Shown here: positions 1-8,600 of the stretch, one piece after another | How the letters are laid out: each line of letters starts with the position of its first letter | How positions within the stretch are numbered: the first letter of the stretch is position 1 | Origin: Gordonia polyisoprenivorans NBRC 16320 = JCM 10675 | Lineage (GTDB): Bacteria > Actinomycetota > Actinomycetes > Mycobacteriales > Mycobacteriaceae | Length of the DNA: 64,000 nucleotides | Direction of reading: 5' to 3' | Assembly: GCF_000241325.1 (NCBI RefSeq) | Contig: NZ_BAEI01000001.1 | Coordinates: 62,001-126,000 of the forward strand | The notes under the pieces: model-generated | Told to the model about the DNA's origin: nothing | The model's database searches: none | Seen by the model: only the letters and a program-made list of their open reading frames with translations | Translations under genes and position numbers: made by a program

Positions 1-765
1 CTGGCCATCATCGTGGTCGGCTTCCTCGCGGGGCTCGTGGTGAACCCGCCGACCGCCGGCGATGTGCTCGGCGGGATGATCCCCCGTCTCGAGGGACCCG
101 AGACGGTGTTACTCGCGGCATCGATGCTGGGTGCGACGGTCATGCCGCACGCCATCTATGTCCATTCGGCGCTGGTCATCGATCGCCACGGGGTCACCGA
201 AAGTCTGCCCCGGCGACGCAAACTCGTACGCGTGACCCGGTGGGATGTGGTGATCGCCCTGACCGTCGCCGGCGCCGTCAACATCGCCTTGCTGCTTCTG
301 GCCGCGCAGAACTTGCTGGGCAAGCAGGGCACCGACACCATCGAGGGCGCCTACCATGCCGTGGCCGACTCGATGGGGCCGGCGATGGCGACCATCTTCG
401 CGATCGGTCTGCTCGCGAGCGGCCTGGCCGCCACCTCGGTGGGATCGTCGGCGGGTGCGGCGATCATGGCCGGGCTTCTGCACAAGCGGGTGCCGCTGCT
501 GGTTCGCCGACTGGTCACGCTGATCCCCGCCCTGGTCGTTCTCGCTGTCGGGGTCGATCCCACATGGGCACTGGTGCTCTCACAGGTGGTGCTGAGCTTC
601 GGCATCCCGTTCGCGATCATCCCGCTGGGCCGGCTGACGTCCGACCGCTCGATCATGGGCGAGTTCGCCGACGGCTGGCCGCTGCGCATCCTGGCAACCG
701 TTGCGTCGGCAATGATCGTGCTACTCAACATCGCGTTGATCGTGCTGGTGTTCACCGGCGCGTGA
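1..765 (+). CDS. mntH: Nramp-family divalent metal (Mn2+/Fe2+) transporter, 5'-truncated by the window edge
   Basis: The reading frame is open from base 1 and gives about 254 residues, so the N-terminal part (including the family's TM1 DPGN motif) lies outside the window. The fragment is almost wholly hydrophobic, with several membrane segments. It carries the Nramp TM6 signature MPHAIYVHSAL near residues 48-58, whose Met and His line the metal site in this family. The stretch ASGLAATSVGSSAGAAIMAG and the C-terminal helices also fit Nramp proteins. Its role would be proton-coupled import of manganese or iron across the cytoplasmic membrane. The next gene is convergent, so it ends its own transcription unit. 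The symbol is by family and not proven. Confidence 0.88.
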   Translation: MAIIVVGFLAGLVVNPPTAGDVLGGMIPRLEGPETVLLAASMLGATVMPHAIYVHSALVIDRHGVTESLPRRRKLVRVTRWDVVIALTVAGAVNIALLLLAAQNLLGKQGTDTIEGAYHAVADSMGPAMATIFAIGLLASGLAATSVGSSAGAAIMAGLLHKRVPLLVRRLVTLIPALVVLAVGVDPTWALVLSQVVLSFGIPFAIIPLGRLTSDRSIMGEFADGWPLRILATVASAMIVLLNIALIVLVFTGA

Positions 766-884
766 GGTGACCGAGAACGACTCGCAGTACCACACGGATC
801 GTCTCGGTCCACCGATCGCCGGGGCGATTCGCGGCCGACGGCGTCGAACCCCCGGAGGTATCCCGGTGGCCCGTCCACCGCCCG

Positions 885-2111
885 TCAGGCCAGGAGCCCC
901 TTGGCGACGTGGGTCACCTGGATCTCGTTGCTGCCGGCATAGATCATCAGCGACTTGGCATCGCGCGCAAGTTGTTCGACGCGGTACTCGGCCATGTAAC
1001 CGTTGCCGCCGAAGAGCTGCACGGCCTCCATCGCGACATCGGTGGCCGCCTTCGACGAGTAGAGCTTCATCGCCGACGCCTCGGCCAGACTCAGCGGCTT
1101 ACCGGCCTTGGCCCGCTCGATCGCACTGAAGAGCATGTTCTGCACGTTGATCCGCGCCACCTCCATCTCGGCGAGTTTGAGCTGGATCAGCTGGAAGCGC
1201 CCGATCTCCTGGCCCCACAGCTTGCGGTTCTTCGCGTAATCGACACTCAGGCGCAGACATTCGTTGATGATGCCCATCGACAGCGCCGCGATCCCGATAC
1301 GCTCGGCGGTGAAACCGGATTTCGCCCCCTCGGCGCCGCGCGCGTCGGACCCGGTGTCCTCGGTCTCGCCGAGCAGCCGGTCCCGACCGAGGCGGACGTT
1401 GTCGAAGAACAGCTCGCCGGTGGGCGAACTCATCATGCCCATCTTCTTGAACGCCTTGCCCTGGGTGAGTCCGGGCATCCCCTTGTCCAGAACGAACGAG
1501 AGCACCTTGCGATCGCGCATGGGGGTATCCGAGCCGTCGTCGAGTTTGGCGAAGACCACGATGGTGTCGGCGTACGGGCCGTTGGTGATGAACGTCTTCT
1601 GTCCGTTCAACAGATACTCGTCACCATCGCGGCGCACGGTGGTCTTCATGCCGCCAAGGGCGTCGGAGCCGGAGTCGGGTTCGGTGATCGCCCAGGCCCC
1701 GACCTTTTCCATGGTGACCAGCTCGGGCAGCCACCGCTTCTTCTGCGCGAGGGTGCCCTTACCCCGGATCGCCGACGCCGTCAGGCCCATGCTGACGCCC
1801 ATCGAGCCGACCAGACCGAGACAGACCCCGGCCAGTTCGATGTTGACGATCATGAACATCGACCCGGCCATGCCGGCTCCGCCGCCGCCCGCAGGCTTCT
1901 CGCCGGCCGCCTCGGCCTCGAGTTCCTTCTCCAGCGCGTCCTTGGCCATGGCGTCGACACCGAAGGTGGACAACAGTTTTCGGGTGATGTCGTAGGGCGG
2001 GAGCTGGCCGGTCTCGAGCTCGTCGATGTGCGGCCGGATCTCCTTGTCGATGAACGCCCGCAAGGCGTCGCGCACCATCAGATCTTCATCGGACCACTCG
2101 AACATCGACAC
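885..2111 (-). CDS. Acyl-CoA dehydrogenase family protein
   Basis: This 408-residue flavoprotein of the acyl-CoA dehydrogenase fold would catalyse FAD-dependent alpha,beta-dehydrogenation of an acyl-CoA thioester. The central motif WAITEPDSGSD (about 140-150) and the C-terminal LFGGNGYMAEY and IYAGSNEIQ motifs are family hallmarks. The position of the usual catalytic Glu in IYEGT is Ala392 here. Glu270 in FTAERIGIA sits where isovaleryl-CoA and long-chain dehydrogenases keep their base, so the enzyme may belong to that type. A Gly-rich insert (about 73-83) interrupts the N-terminal helical domain. It stands alone; a small inverted repeat lies upstream of its start. Substrate is unknown. Confidence 0.9.
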   Translation of the reverse strand: MSMFEWSDEDLMVRDALRAFIDKEIRPHIDELETGQLPPYDITRKLLSTFGVDAMAKDALEKELEAEAAGEKPAGGGGAGMAGSMFMIVNIELAGVCLGLVGSMGVSMGLTASAIRGKGTLAQKKRWLPELVTMEKVGAWAITEPDSGSDALGGMKTTVRRDGDEYLLNGQKTFITNGPYADTIVVFAKLDDGSDTPMRDRKVLSFVLDKGMPGLTQGKAFKKMGMMSSPTGELFFDNVRLGRDRLLGETEDTGSDARGAEGAKSGFTAERIGIAALSMGIINECLRLSVDYAKNRKLWGQEIGRFQLIQLKLAEMEVARINVQNMLFSAIERAKAGKPLSLAEASAMKLYSSKAATDVAMEAVQLFGGNGYMAEYRVEQLARDAKSLMIYAGSNEIQVTHVAKGLLA

Positions 2112-2194
2112 CTCGCAGAATCATCGGACAGCGCCCGTCGGCTGCCATGAGAACTTGTTTCAGTCCAACTGTGTCAGTCGTCACGATCAGCGTC

Positions 2195-2222
2195 AAGACA
2201 CAGAAAGGCACAATTGTGTCTT
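2195..2222. promoter_or_regulatory. Inverted repeat upstream of acyl-CoA dehydrogenase (possible operator)
   Basis: AAGACACA and TGTGTCTT form perfect 8-base arms around a 12-base spacer, and the inner palindrome CACAATTGTG overlaps the right arm. It lies about 85-110 bases upstream of the acyl-CoA dehydrogenase start and upstream of the cobalamin riboswitch, in the divergent promoter region. A TetR- or GntR-type operator is possible, but no matching regulator is adjacent. This is inference from symmetry only. Confidence 0.3.
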
Positions 2223-2289
2223 CATGGGCCAGACAGTCGGGTAAGGACAATCGACTCAATACGGACACGCGCTTAACCTGCGCTTTCGC

Positions 2290-2400
2290 AACTGGTCTGC
2301 TTATGACAGACGGCGTATGGAACCCGGTGCGATTCCGGGACGGTTGCGCCACTGTGAACTCGCGCCCGCGGGTCAGTCAGACACGTCGCCGTCGAGCCAT
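2290..2400 (+). promoter_or_regulatory. Cobalamin (B12) riboswitch upstream of cbtBA operon 1
   Basis: The leader holds the conserved cobalamin-element core: GGAACCCGGTGCGATTCCGG (about 2319-2338) followed by the B12 box GCGCCACTGTGA (2346-2357). This is the hallmark of adenosylcobalamin riboswitches. The element ends a few tens of bases before the cbtB start and its GAGGAGG ribosome-binding site (2428-2434). Rising cobalamin is therefore expected to shut down cobalt import. A near-equivalent element sits on the opposite strand at about 5440-5585. Outer boundaries are approximate because P1 was not folded computationally. Confidence 0.88.
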
Positions 2401-2439
2401 AGCCCGACAACCGGGGCGCGTCACCCCGAGGAGGTCCCG

Positions 2440-2664
2440 ATGAGTACCCATGTCGCCACGCCGCAGCCCGGTGTCGCCGTCTCCCCCGAAGCCCTGTCGC
2501 GCACGCGCGTGGCGCTGATCTTGGGGATCACCGTCCTGTTGGCCCTGCTCGCCTACTACTTCATCGGTGTCGACGAAGGCATGACCTCGGTATTCGGGCA
2601 CACCATGGTCGTGCACGAGTGGGTTCATGACGCTCGCCACTTCCTCGGCTTCCCCTGCCACTGA
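2440..2664 (+). CDS. cbtB: Cobalt transporter subunit CbtB (copy 1)
   Basis: This 74-residue protein has one membrane segment (about 24-43, ending AYYFIG) and the His-rich C-terminal signature HEWVHDARHFLGFPCH that defines CbtB. In the family, CbtB pairs with CbtA as a predicted B12-regulated cobalt importer, and the His/Cys tail is the likely metal-binding part. The ATG at 2440 follows a strong GAGGAGG site. cbtA starts 9 bases downstream, so the two are one operon under the cobalamin riboswitch. It shares the same tail with the second CbtB at 5188-5409. Confidence 0.9.
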   Translation: MSTHVATPQPGVAVSPEALSRTRVALILGITVLLALLAYYFIGVDEGMTSVFGHTMVVHEWVHDARHFLGFPCH

Positions 2665-2673
2665 GCCGGATTC

Positions 2674-3585
2674 ATGACCGAACTCCGCGTCATCGGGCGC
2701 GGAGCCCTCGCCGGACTGATCGCCGGCATCCTGGGCTTCGTCTTTGCTCGTGTCTTCGCCGAACCCGTCATCAACAAGGCCATCGACTACGAATCAGGCC
2801 GCGACGACGTCCTCAACGCACTCAACCAGGCAGCCGGTCGGGCGACCGAACCCGATGGTCCGGAGATCTTCAGCCGGACGATCCAGTCGACCGTCGGCAT
2901 CGCCACCGGCATCATCGGCTTCTCGGTCGCGATGGGCGCTCTGGTGGCCGTCGCCTACCTGATCCTCATGGGCCGGACCGCACTGCGCGCGCAGTATCTG
3001 TCCTGGCTCATCGCAGGCTTCGGCTTTCTCGGTATCTACCTGCTGCCGTTCGTGAAGTACCCGGCCAATCCACCGGCGATCGGGCACACCTTCACGATCG
3101 AAACCCGCGGTCAGCTCTACCTCGCAATGGTCGCGATCTCACTCGTCCTACTCGGTCTCGCGGTCTACGTCGTACATCGTCTGCATTCCCGGATCGGTAC
3201 GCAACGCGCGATCCTCGTGGCCGGAGTCGGCTTCCTCATACTGTTCGGCATCGTTCTGGCCGTGCTGCCGTCTCTCGGTGACCTGTCGGCAAACGTCGAC
3301 CACACCAGCGAGTTCGGCTTCGCACGCGCCGCCACCGAGACACCGCAACCCATCACCAACATCCTCGATCGCCCACTCACGATCGACGGAAGGGTCTATG
3401 CGCCAGGGCAGATCGTCTATCCGGGCTTCGACGCCGACGTCCTCTGGAAGTTCCGGTGGTATTCGATCCTGAACCAGGCTCTGGTGTGGTTGGTCATCGG
3501 AATGGTCTTCGGTGCCCTGATGAACCGGATGCATCCGTCGACCCCACAGACCATCGGCGAGCAGGCTACGCTCGTCCGGCAGTGA
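2674..3585 (+). CDS. cbtA: Cobalt transporter subunit CbtA (copy 1, intact)
   Basis: This 303-residue integral membrane protein starts with the CbtA-like N-terminus GALAGLIAGILGFVFARVFAEPVI, here residues 10-33, followed by the family's AIDYESGR-type segment. Several further hydrophobic helices follow, and a conserved loop around KYPANPPAIG. It is the presumed channel subunit of the riboswitch-controlled cobalt importer. It is 9 bases after cbtB, and its stop overlaps the GTG start of the FhuF-like gene, so the three genes look translationally linked. The second copy (4326-5161) shares the KYPANPP-type loop as AYPANPPAVG but is frameshifted. Confidence 0.9.
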   Translation: MTELRVIGRGALAGLIAGILGFVFARVFAEPVINKAIDYESGRDDVLNALNQAAGRATEPDGPEIFSRTIQSTVGIATGIIGFSVAMGALVAVAYLILMGRTALRAQYLSWLIAGFGFLGIYLLPFVKYPANPPAIGHTFTIETRGQLYLAMVAISLVLLGLAVYVVHRLHSRIGTQRAILVAGVGFLILFGIVLAVLPSLGDLSANVDHTSEFGFARAATETPQPITNILDRPLTIDGRVYAPGQIVYPGFDADVLWKFRWYSILNQALVWLVIGMVFGALMNRMHPSTPQTIGEQATLVRQ

Positions 3586-4247
3586 CCTCCTCCCTCGACG
3601 ACCTCGGCCCCTTTTTCGGAGTCGCCACGCACGCCCGCGGGCAGCGGGGTGATGCACCGTGGCTCACGATGGCCGACCTACTCGAGGACGCGCGCATGCT
3701 GGAGTCGCGCGTGGACCGTGTGCGTGCCGCACTCGGGGTGGGCGGCACGTCACGTGTCGAGCAGAGGGTGGCTGCGTCGGTCACCCACCTCGGGCTCGTC
3801 GCTCGTCTCATCGCTCCGATGATCGCTGTGGAGGCGCTCGACGAACCGCCGATATCGTTCACGGCCGCGGACCTCTGGTGGCAGGACGAATTGGGTGGGC
3901 CCTATCCGCTCTCGGTCACCACCGCGGCGACCGACGCCCGGCCCAACCTGGCCGACGGGATCATCGGCGCACTCACCGACGCCGTCGGCGACGCATTCGG
4001 GGTGAGTGGGCGAACGCTGTGGGGCAACGTCGCCTCGGCGACCAACAGCGCCGCCAGACTCATCGCGACGGCGCGCCCCGAACACGGCGATCTCGCCGTC
4101 GCCGCGGCCGACCGTGTTCTCGCCGAGCCCCATGTCGAGGACGGGCGGTTACGCGCGGGACCGGGATTCCGCCGGCGCAGTTGCTGTTTGATCTATCGGG
4201 TCAGCGGCGATCGGGGCGCCGTCTGCGGCGACTGCGTACTCATCTGA
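3582..4247 (+). CDS. FhuF-like (2Fe-2S)-binding protein coupled to cbtBA
   Basis: About 221 residues, starting at a GTG that overlaps the cbtA stop (GTGA). The only strong motif is at the C-terminus: RRSCCLIYRV followed by AVCGDCVLI, a Cys-Cys-x12-Cys-x2-Cys arrangement like the [2Fe-2S] site of FhuF-type ferric-siderophore reductases. The N-terminal part is Ala-rich and helical, as in other actinobacterial FhuF-like proteins. FhuF proteins reduce metal-chelate complexes in the cytoplasm. Being coupled to a cobalamin-controlled cobalt importer suggests, as inference, a reductive step in cobalt or corrinoid assimilation rather than siderophore use. No siderophore genes are nearby. Confidence 0.72.
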   Translation: MTSSLDDLGPFFGVATHARGQRGDAPWLTMADLLEDARMLESRVDRVRAALGVGGTSRVEQRVAASVTHLGLVARLIAPMIAVEALDEPPISFTAADLWWQDELGGPYPLSVTTAATDARPNLADGIIGALTDAVGDAFGVSGRTLWGNVASATNSAARLIATARPEHGDLAVAAADRVLAEPHVEDGRLRAGPGFRRRSCCLIYRVSGDRGAVCGDCVLI

Positions 4248-4281
4248 CCCACCCACCTTCTCGGCAGACCCCACGAACGCA

Positions 4282-4317
4282 CCACGTCCGCCCCACGAGC
4301 GTGCAGGGCGGACGTGG
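4282..4317. terminator. Hairpin between convergent cbt operons (bidirectional terminator)
   Basis: CCACGTCCGCCC (4282-4293) pairs perfectly with GGGCGGACGTGG (4306-4317) across a 12-base loop. It lies exactly between the ends of the two convergent cbt operons. There is no clear T-run, as is common in GC-rich actinobacteria. A bidirectional terminator is the simplest reading. Confidence 0.65.
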
Positions 4318-4325
4318 AGCAGCGA

Positions 4326-5161
4326 TCAGTTACTGTGTGCCGCGGCCGGTGTCGTCGCCCGGCGCGCAGGATCAGAACGGCTGAGCCAGGTCATGATTCC
4401 CGCGAAGGTCGTGGTCAGAACGGTCCACAGGATCACCTGGTTGGCGATCACATACACCCGGAAGTCGCCGATCACCGCGCCCGGGAATCCGGGGAAGACG
4501 ATCGCGTCGCCGTTCATGACCGGGTCGGGAACCTCATGGAACTCGGGCAGCAGCGCGATCGCAATGGTCACGACCACCAGGTAACCGACGGCGGCGACCA
4601 CCGAGGCCGCGAGCCCTCCCCAGCGTTGCCGGAGCCACAGCGCCACAACGACCGCCGCGATCACCGCGATCACCGCGACCACCGAGATGACCGTGAGGGT
4701 GAGGTACGCCGTCGATCGCGCACCGATGGTGTCGTCGTCGCCGACGGCCGGCGGGTTGGCCGGGTATGCGAAGAACGGCACCCCGAAGACCGCGACGAAG
4801 CCGAGGAGCCCGATCAGGGCCGCCGCCCAGCGTGGGTCGGCTCCGGCGCGGTGATGCGCCAGGTAGGTCCACAGAACCGTGAACGCGATTGCGAAGAACG
4901 CGCCCATCGACACCGCGAAAACGATGGTCCCCACGCCCGCACCGATGTTCTCCTGCACCGAGCGGGTGAACACCTCGGCGCCGTGCTCGTGGCCGCCGTG
5001 CCCTTGCGAGCCATCAGGGCCTCTTCGGCCTCACTGCGACCGTCCTCGTAATCGATGGCCTTGGCCACCTGCGGCTCGATGAAGATCCGAGCGAAAACGT
5101 AGGCAACGATCCCGGCGACGAGTCCCGACAGCAGACCGGCACCGATGAATTTCTTCTCCAT
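4326..5161 (-). pseudogene. cbtA: Cobalt transporter subunit CbtA (copy 2), frameshifted
   Basis: The ATG at 5161 begins MEKKFIGAGLLSGLVAGIVA, a clear CbtA N-terminus, continuing FARIFIEPQVAKAIDYEDGR. After about 55 residues the frame shifts near 5000-5003. The reading KGTAATSTAP replaces what should be KGHGGHEHGAE, and the protein resumes one frame over as EVFTRSVQENIGAGVG and on to the C-terminus at 4326. One missing G in the AAGGG run explains this. The rest of the sequence is well conserved, including AYPANPPAVG, so decay is recent or the shift is a sequencing error. The gene follows cbtB copy 2 after 26 bases. Confidence 0.8.
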
Positions 5162-5187
5162 GTTCGGTTGTCTCCGTGCTCGTTCGA

Positions 5188-5409
5188 TCAGTGGCAGGGG
5201 AAGCCGAGGAAGTGCCGCGAGTCGTGCACGAATTCGTGGATGTGGGTGTCGTTGCCGAACACCGACCATGCACCTTGGTCGTAGCCGATGAAGTAGTAGG
5301 CCATCGCGGCGAGGATGAAGGTGGCGGTCAGCCACAGGGCTGCCGATGCGACGGAGAGGTCGGGTACCGCGAGGGCCCGCGCCTTGTTCTGGTGTGTGCT
5401 TGCAACCAT
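5188..5409 (-). CDS. cbtB: Cobalt transporter subunit CbtB (copy 2)
   Basis: 73 residues with one membrane helix (about 23-42) and the C-terminal signature HIHEFVHDSRHFLGFPCH, nearly the same as in copy 1. The ATG at 5409 has an AAAGGA site upstream. It sits between a cobalamin riboswitch and the frameshifted cbtA on the minus strand. If the cbtA break is real, this CbtB would have to work with CbtA copy 1 or be useless. The first part of the protein differs from copy 1, which points to an old duplication or separate acquisition rather than a fresh tandem copy. Confidence 0.88.
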   Translation of the reverse strand: MVASTHQNKARALAVPDLSVASAALWLTATFILAAMAYYFIGYDQGAWSVFGNDTHIHEFVHDSRHFLGFPCH

Positions 5410-5439
5410 CGGAAGGTCCTTTCGTGGGATGACGCGTCC

Positions 5440-5585
5440 CAGCGCTTGTCGGATCGATGCTCGGCGGAATCCTGACTCGTCGGGCGGGGGCGACTCCCCG
5501 ACCCGGCTCACAGTGGCGCGACCGCCCCGGATTCGCACCGGGTTTCCGTCAGCATCTGGCGAGAACTGTATACCCGGCAAATGTG
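5440..5585 (-). promoter_or_regulatory. Cobalamin (B12) riboswitch upstream of cbtBA operon 2
   Basis: On the minus strand the leader reads AACCCGGTGCGAATCCGGGG followed by the B12 box GCGCCACTGTGAG (plus-strand positions about 5508-5548). This matches the core of the element at 2319-2357 almost base for base. It lies about 100 bases ahead of cbtB copy 2 and would repress the operon when adenosylcobalamin is plentiful. Limits of the outer helices are estimates. Confidence 0.87.
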
Positions 5586-5647
5586 ACCGGCGCGACCCAT
5601 CGGACAAAACGAGCAGAACGCCGCCGCGGCGATTTGTCGGAGGGAGC

Positions 5648-8600
5648 ATGGATGATGGGTGGATGGCTTCGCCGTCGGTCCTCGATCGCTTCACCGCCCC
5701 CACCCGGCGGTGGTTCAGCGGCACCTTCGCCGAGCCGACCGCCGCACAGACCGGGGCGTGGTCCTCGATCGCCGACGGCAACCACACGCTGGTCATTGCC
5801 CCCACCGGTTCGGGTAAGACCCTCTCGGCATTCTTGTGGGCCCTCGACCGCCTCGCCGCTCGCCCGGATCGGCCGCGCGGCACCCGCGTCGTCTACATCT
5901 CGCCACTCAAGGCCCTCGCCGTCGACGTCGAACGCAACCTGCGTGCACCGCTGACCGGCATCACCCGCGCGGCGCAGGAACTCGGCGATCCCGAGCCGGC
6001 GATCACCGTCGGCCTGCGCTCCGGGGACACCCCCGCCGCGACCCGCCGCAGTCTGGTCCGCACACCCCCGGACATCCTCATCACCACCCCGGAGTCGCTG
6101 TACCTGATGCTGACGTCGTCGGCGCGGGAGACGCTGACCGGCGTCGAGGCCGTCATCATCGACGAGGTCCACGCGGTGGCCGGCACCAAACGCGGCACCC
6201 ATCTGGCGCTGTCCCTCGAACGTCTCGACGAGTTGTTGGAGGCACCCGCACAGCGCATCGGATTGTCGGCGACGGTCCGCCCACCCGAGGTGGTCGCGGG
6301 CTTCCTGGCCGGTGCCGCGCCGTGCACGATCGTGCGGCCACCCGCGAGAAAGACCTTCGATCTTCGCGTCGACGTGCCCGTGGAAGACATGGCCAACATC
6401 CCGCCGCCACCGGACGCACCCGGTTCCGAGGATCTCGACGACGCGTTCTCCCCGTCCGCGGGATCGCTGTGGCCCTACGTCGAATCGGCGATCGTCGATC
6501 TCATCGAGGCCAATCGCACGACCATCGTGTTCGCCAACTCCCGTCGCCTCGCCGAGCGACTGACCGCACGGCTCAACGAGATCGCCGAATCCCGCATCGC
6601 GCCCGCCGCGGTGACCGCTGCGGCCAACCCGCGGGTCGCCGGGGGCGCTCCGGCGATGGTGATGGGTAGCGGAGCGTCCTCGGCGGCCACGACCCTACTG
6701 GCCCGGGCACACCACGGGTCGGTCAGCAAGGAGCAGCGCGCCGAAATCGAGGACGAACTCAAGACCGGCCGGTTGCGATGTGTGGTGGCCACCAGCTCCC
6801 TCGAGCTCGGAATCGACATGGGCGCAGTAGATCTCGTCGTCCAGGTCGAAGCGCCGCCGTCGGTGGCCAGTGGTCTGCAACGCATCGGCCGGGCCGGGCA
6901 TCAGGTCGGCGAGATCAGTCAGGGCGTACTGTTCCCCAAACACCGCACCGACCTCATTCATTGCGCCGTCGCGGTATCGCGCATGCGGGAGGGCGAGATC
7001 GAGGAGCTGCGGGTACCCACCAACCCCCTCGACGTCCTGGCCCAACAGACGATCGCCGCAGCCTCCATCGACGAGCTCCACGTCGACGAGTGGTTCGAGG
7101 TAGTACGCCGCAGTGCACCGTATCGGGAGCTCGGCCGCGGCGTGTACGAGGCCACCCTCGATCTCATCTCCGGACGATTCCCGTCCGACGAATTCGCCGA
7201 ACTGCGTCCGCGCGTCACCTGGGACCGAGAACGCAATGTGCTCATCGGACGCCGCGGCGCCCAGCGGCTCGCCGTCACCTCCGGTGGCACCATTCCGGAC
7301 CGTGGCCTGTTCGGTGTGTTCATGGTCGGCGAGAAACAGACGCGCGTCGGCGAACTCGACGAGGAGATGGTCTACGAATCACGCGTCGGCGACGTCTTCG
7401 CGCTCGGAGCCACCAGCTGGCGGATCGAGGACATCACCCACGATCGGGTGCTGGTCACGCCGGCGTTCGGGCAGCCGGGACGCCTGCCGTTCTGGATCGG
7501 TGACGCGGTGGGCCGGCCGGCCGAACTCGGGGCCGCCATCGGCCGGTTCACCGGTGAGATCGCCGACCGCGCCGAACTCGATCGCCGCGCCGACGAGCTC
7601 GGCCTGACCACTTACGCCCGCGACAACCTCGGTGCGCTCATCGCCGAACAGCGCGACGCCACCACCCATCTGCCCACCGACCGCACGCTGGTCGTCGAGC
7701 GGTTCCGCGACGAACTCGGCGACTGGCGGCTGATCCTGCACTCCCCGTATGGGTTACGAGTTCATGCGCCATGGGCGTCGGCCATCTCAGCGCGCCTGAA
7801 GACGACGCTCGGTCTCGACGGCGCCGTCACGGCCTCCGACGACGGCATCATCGTGCGACTCCCCGACACCGACGACAACCCGCCGGGCGCTGCGGTCTTC
7901 ACCATCGACCCCGACGACATCGAGCAACTCGTCACCGATGCGCTCGCCGAGTCGTCGATGTTCGCCTCGCGATTCCGTGAATGCGCCGCCCGCGCATTGC
8001 TGTTACCGCGTCGCGATCCCGGTCGGCGTGCCCCCCTGTGGCAACAGCGTCAGCGCAGTGCCCAATTGCTGGCCGTGGCCTCGCAATTCCCGGACTTTCC
8101 GATCGTGCTCGAAGCCGTCCGGGAGTGCCTGCAAGATGTCTACGACCTGCCCGCGCTGATCGATCTGCTGCGCAGTGTGGCCACCCGCCGGGTGCGGGTC
8201 GTCGAGACCGAGACGGAGTCACCGTCGCCGTTCGCGGCATCGTTGCTCTTCGGCTACGTCGGTGCCTTCATGTACGACGACGACGCGCCGATCGCCGAAA
8301 GGCGGGCCGCGGCACTGTCTCTCGACACCGCTCTGCTCGCCCAACTCCTCGGCCGTGTCGATCTGCGCGAACTCCTCGACCCCGCGGTGATCACGGAGGT
8401 GACCAACCGCCTCCAACGATTCGAGCCGTCGAGGCAGGCCCGCGATGCCCAGGACGTGGTCGATCTGTTGCGCTGGCTCGGGCCGCTGACCACCGAGGAG
8501 GTCGACGCCCGATACCGCGGCGACGATCCCGATGCCGTATCCGCCGGTGCCCAACCGGTCGATGCGGCAACGGTTCTCGCTGCTCTGCATCGCGACGGGA

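Noticed and set aside
766-884. tRNA or small RNA gene in the gap after the Nramp gene
   Set aside because: No cloverleaf arms or T-loop consensus could be found, and the sequence shows no strong hairpin.
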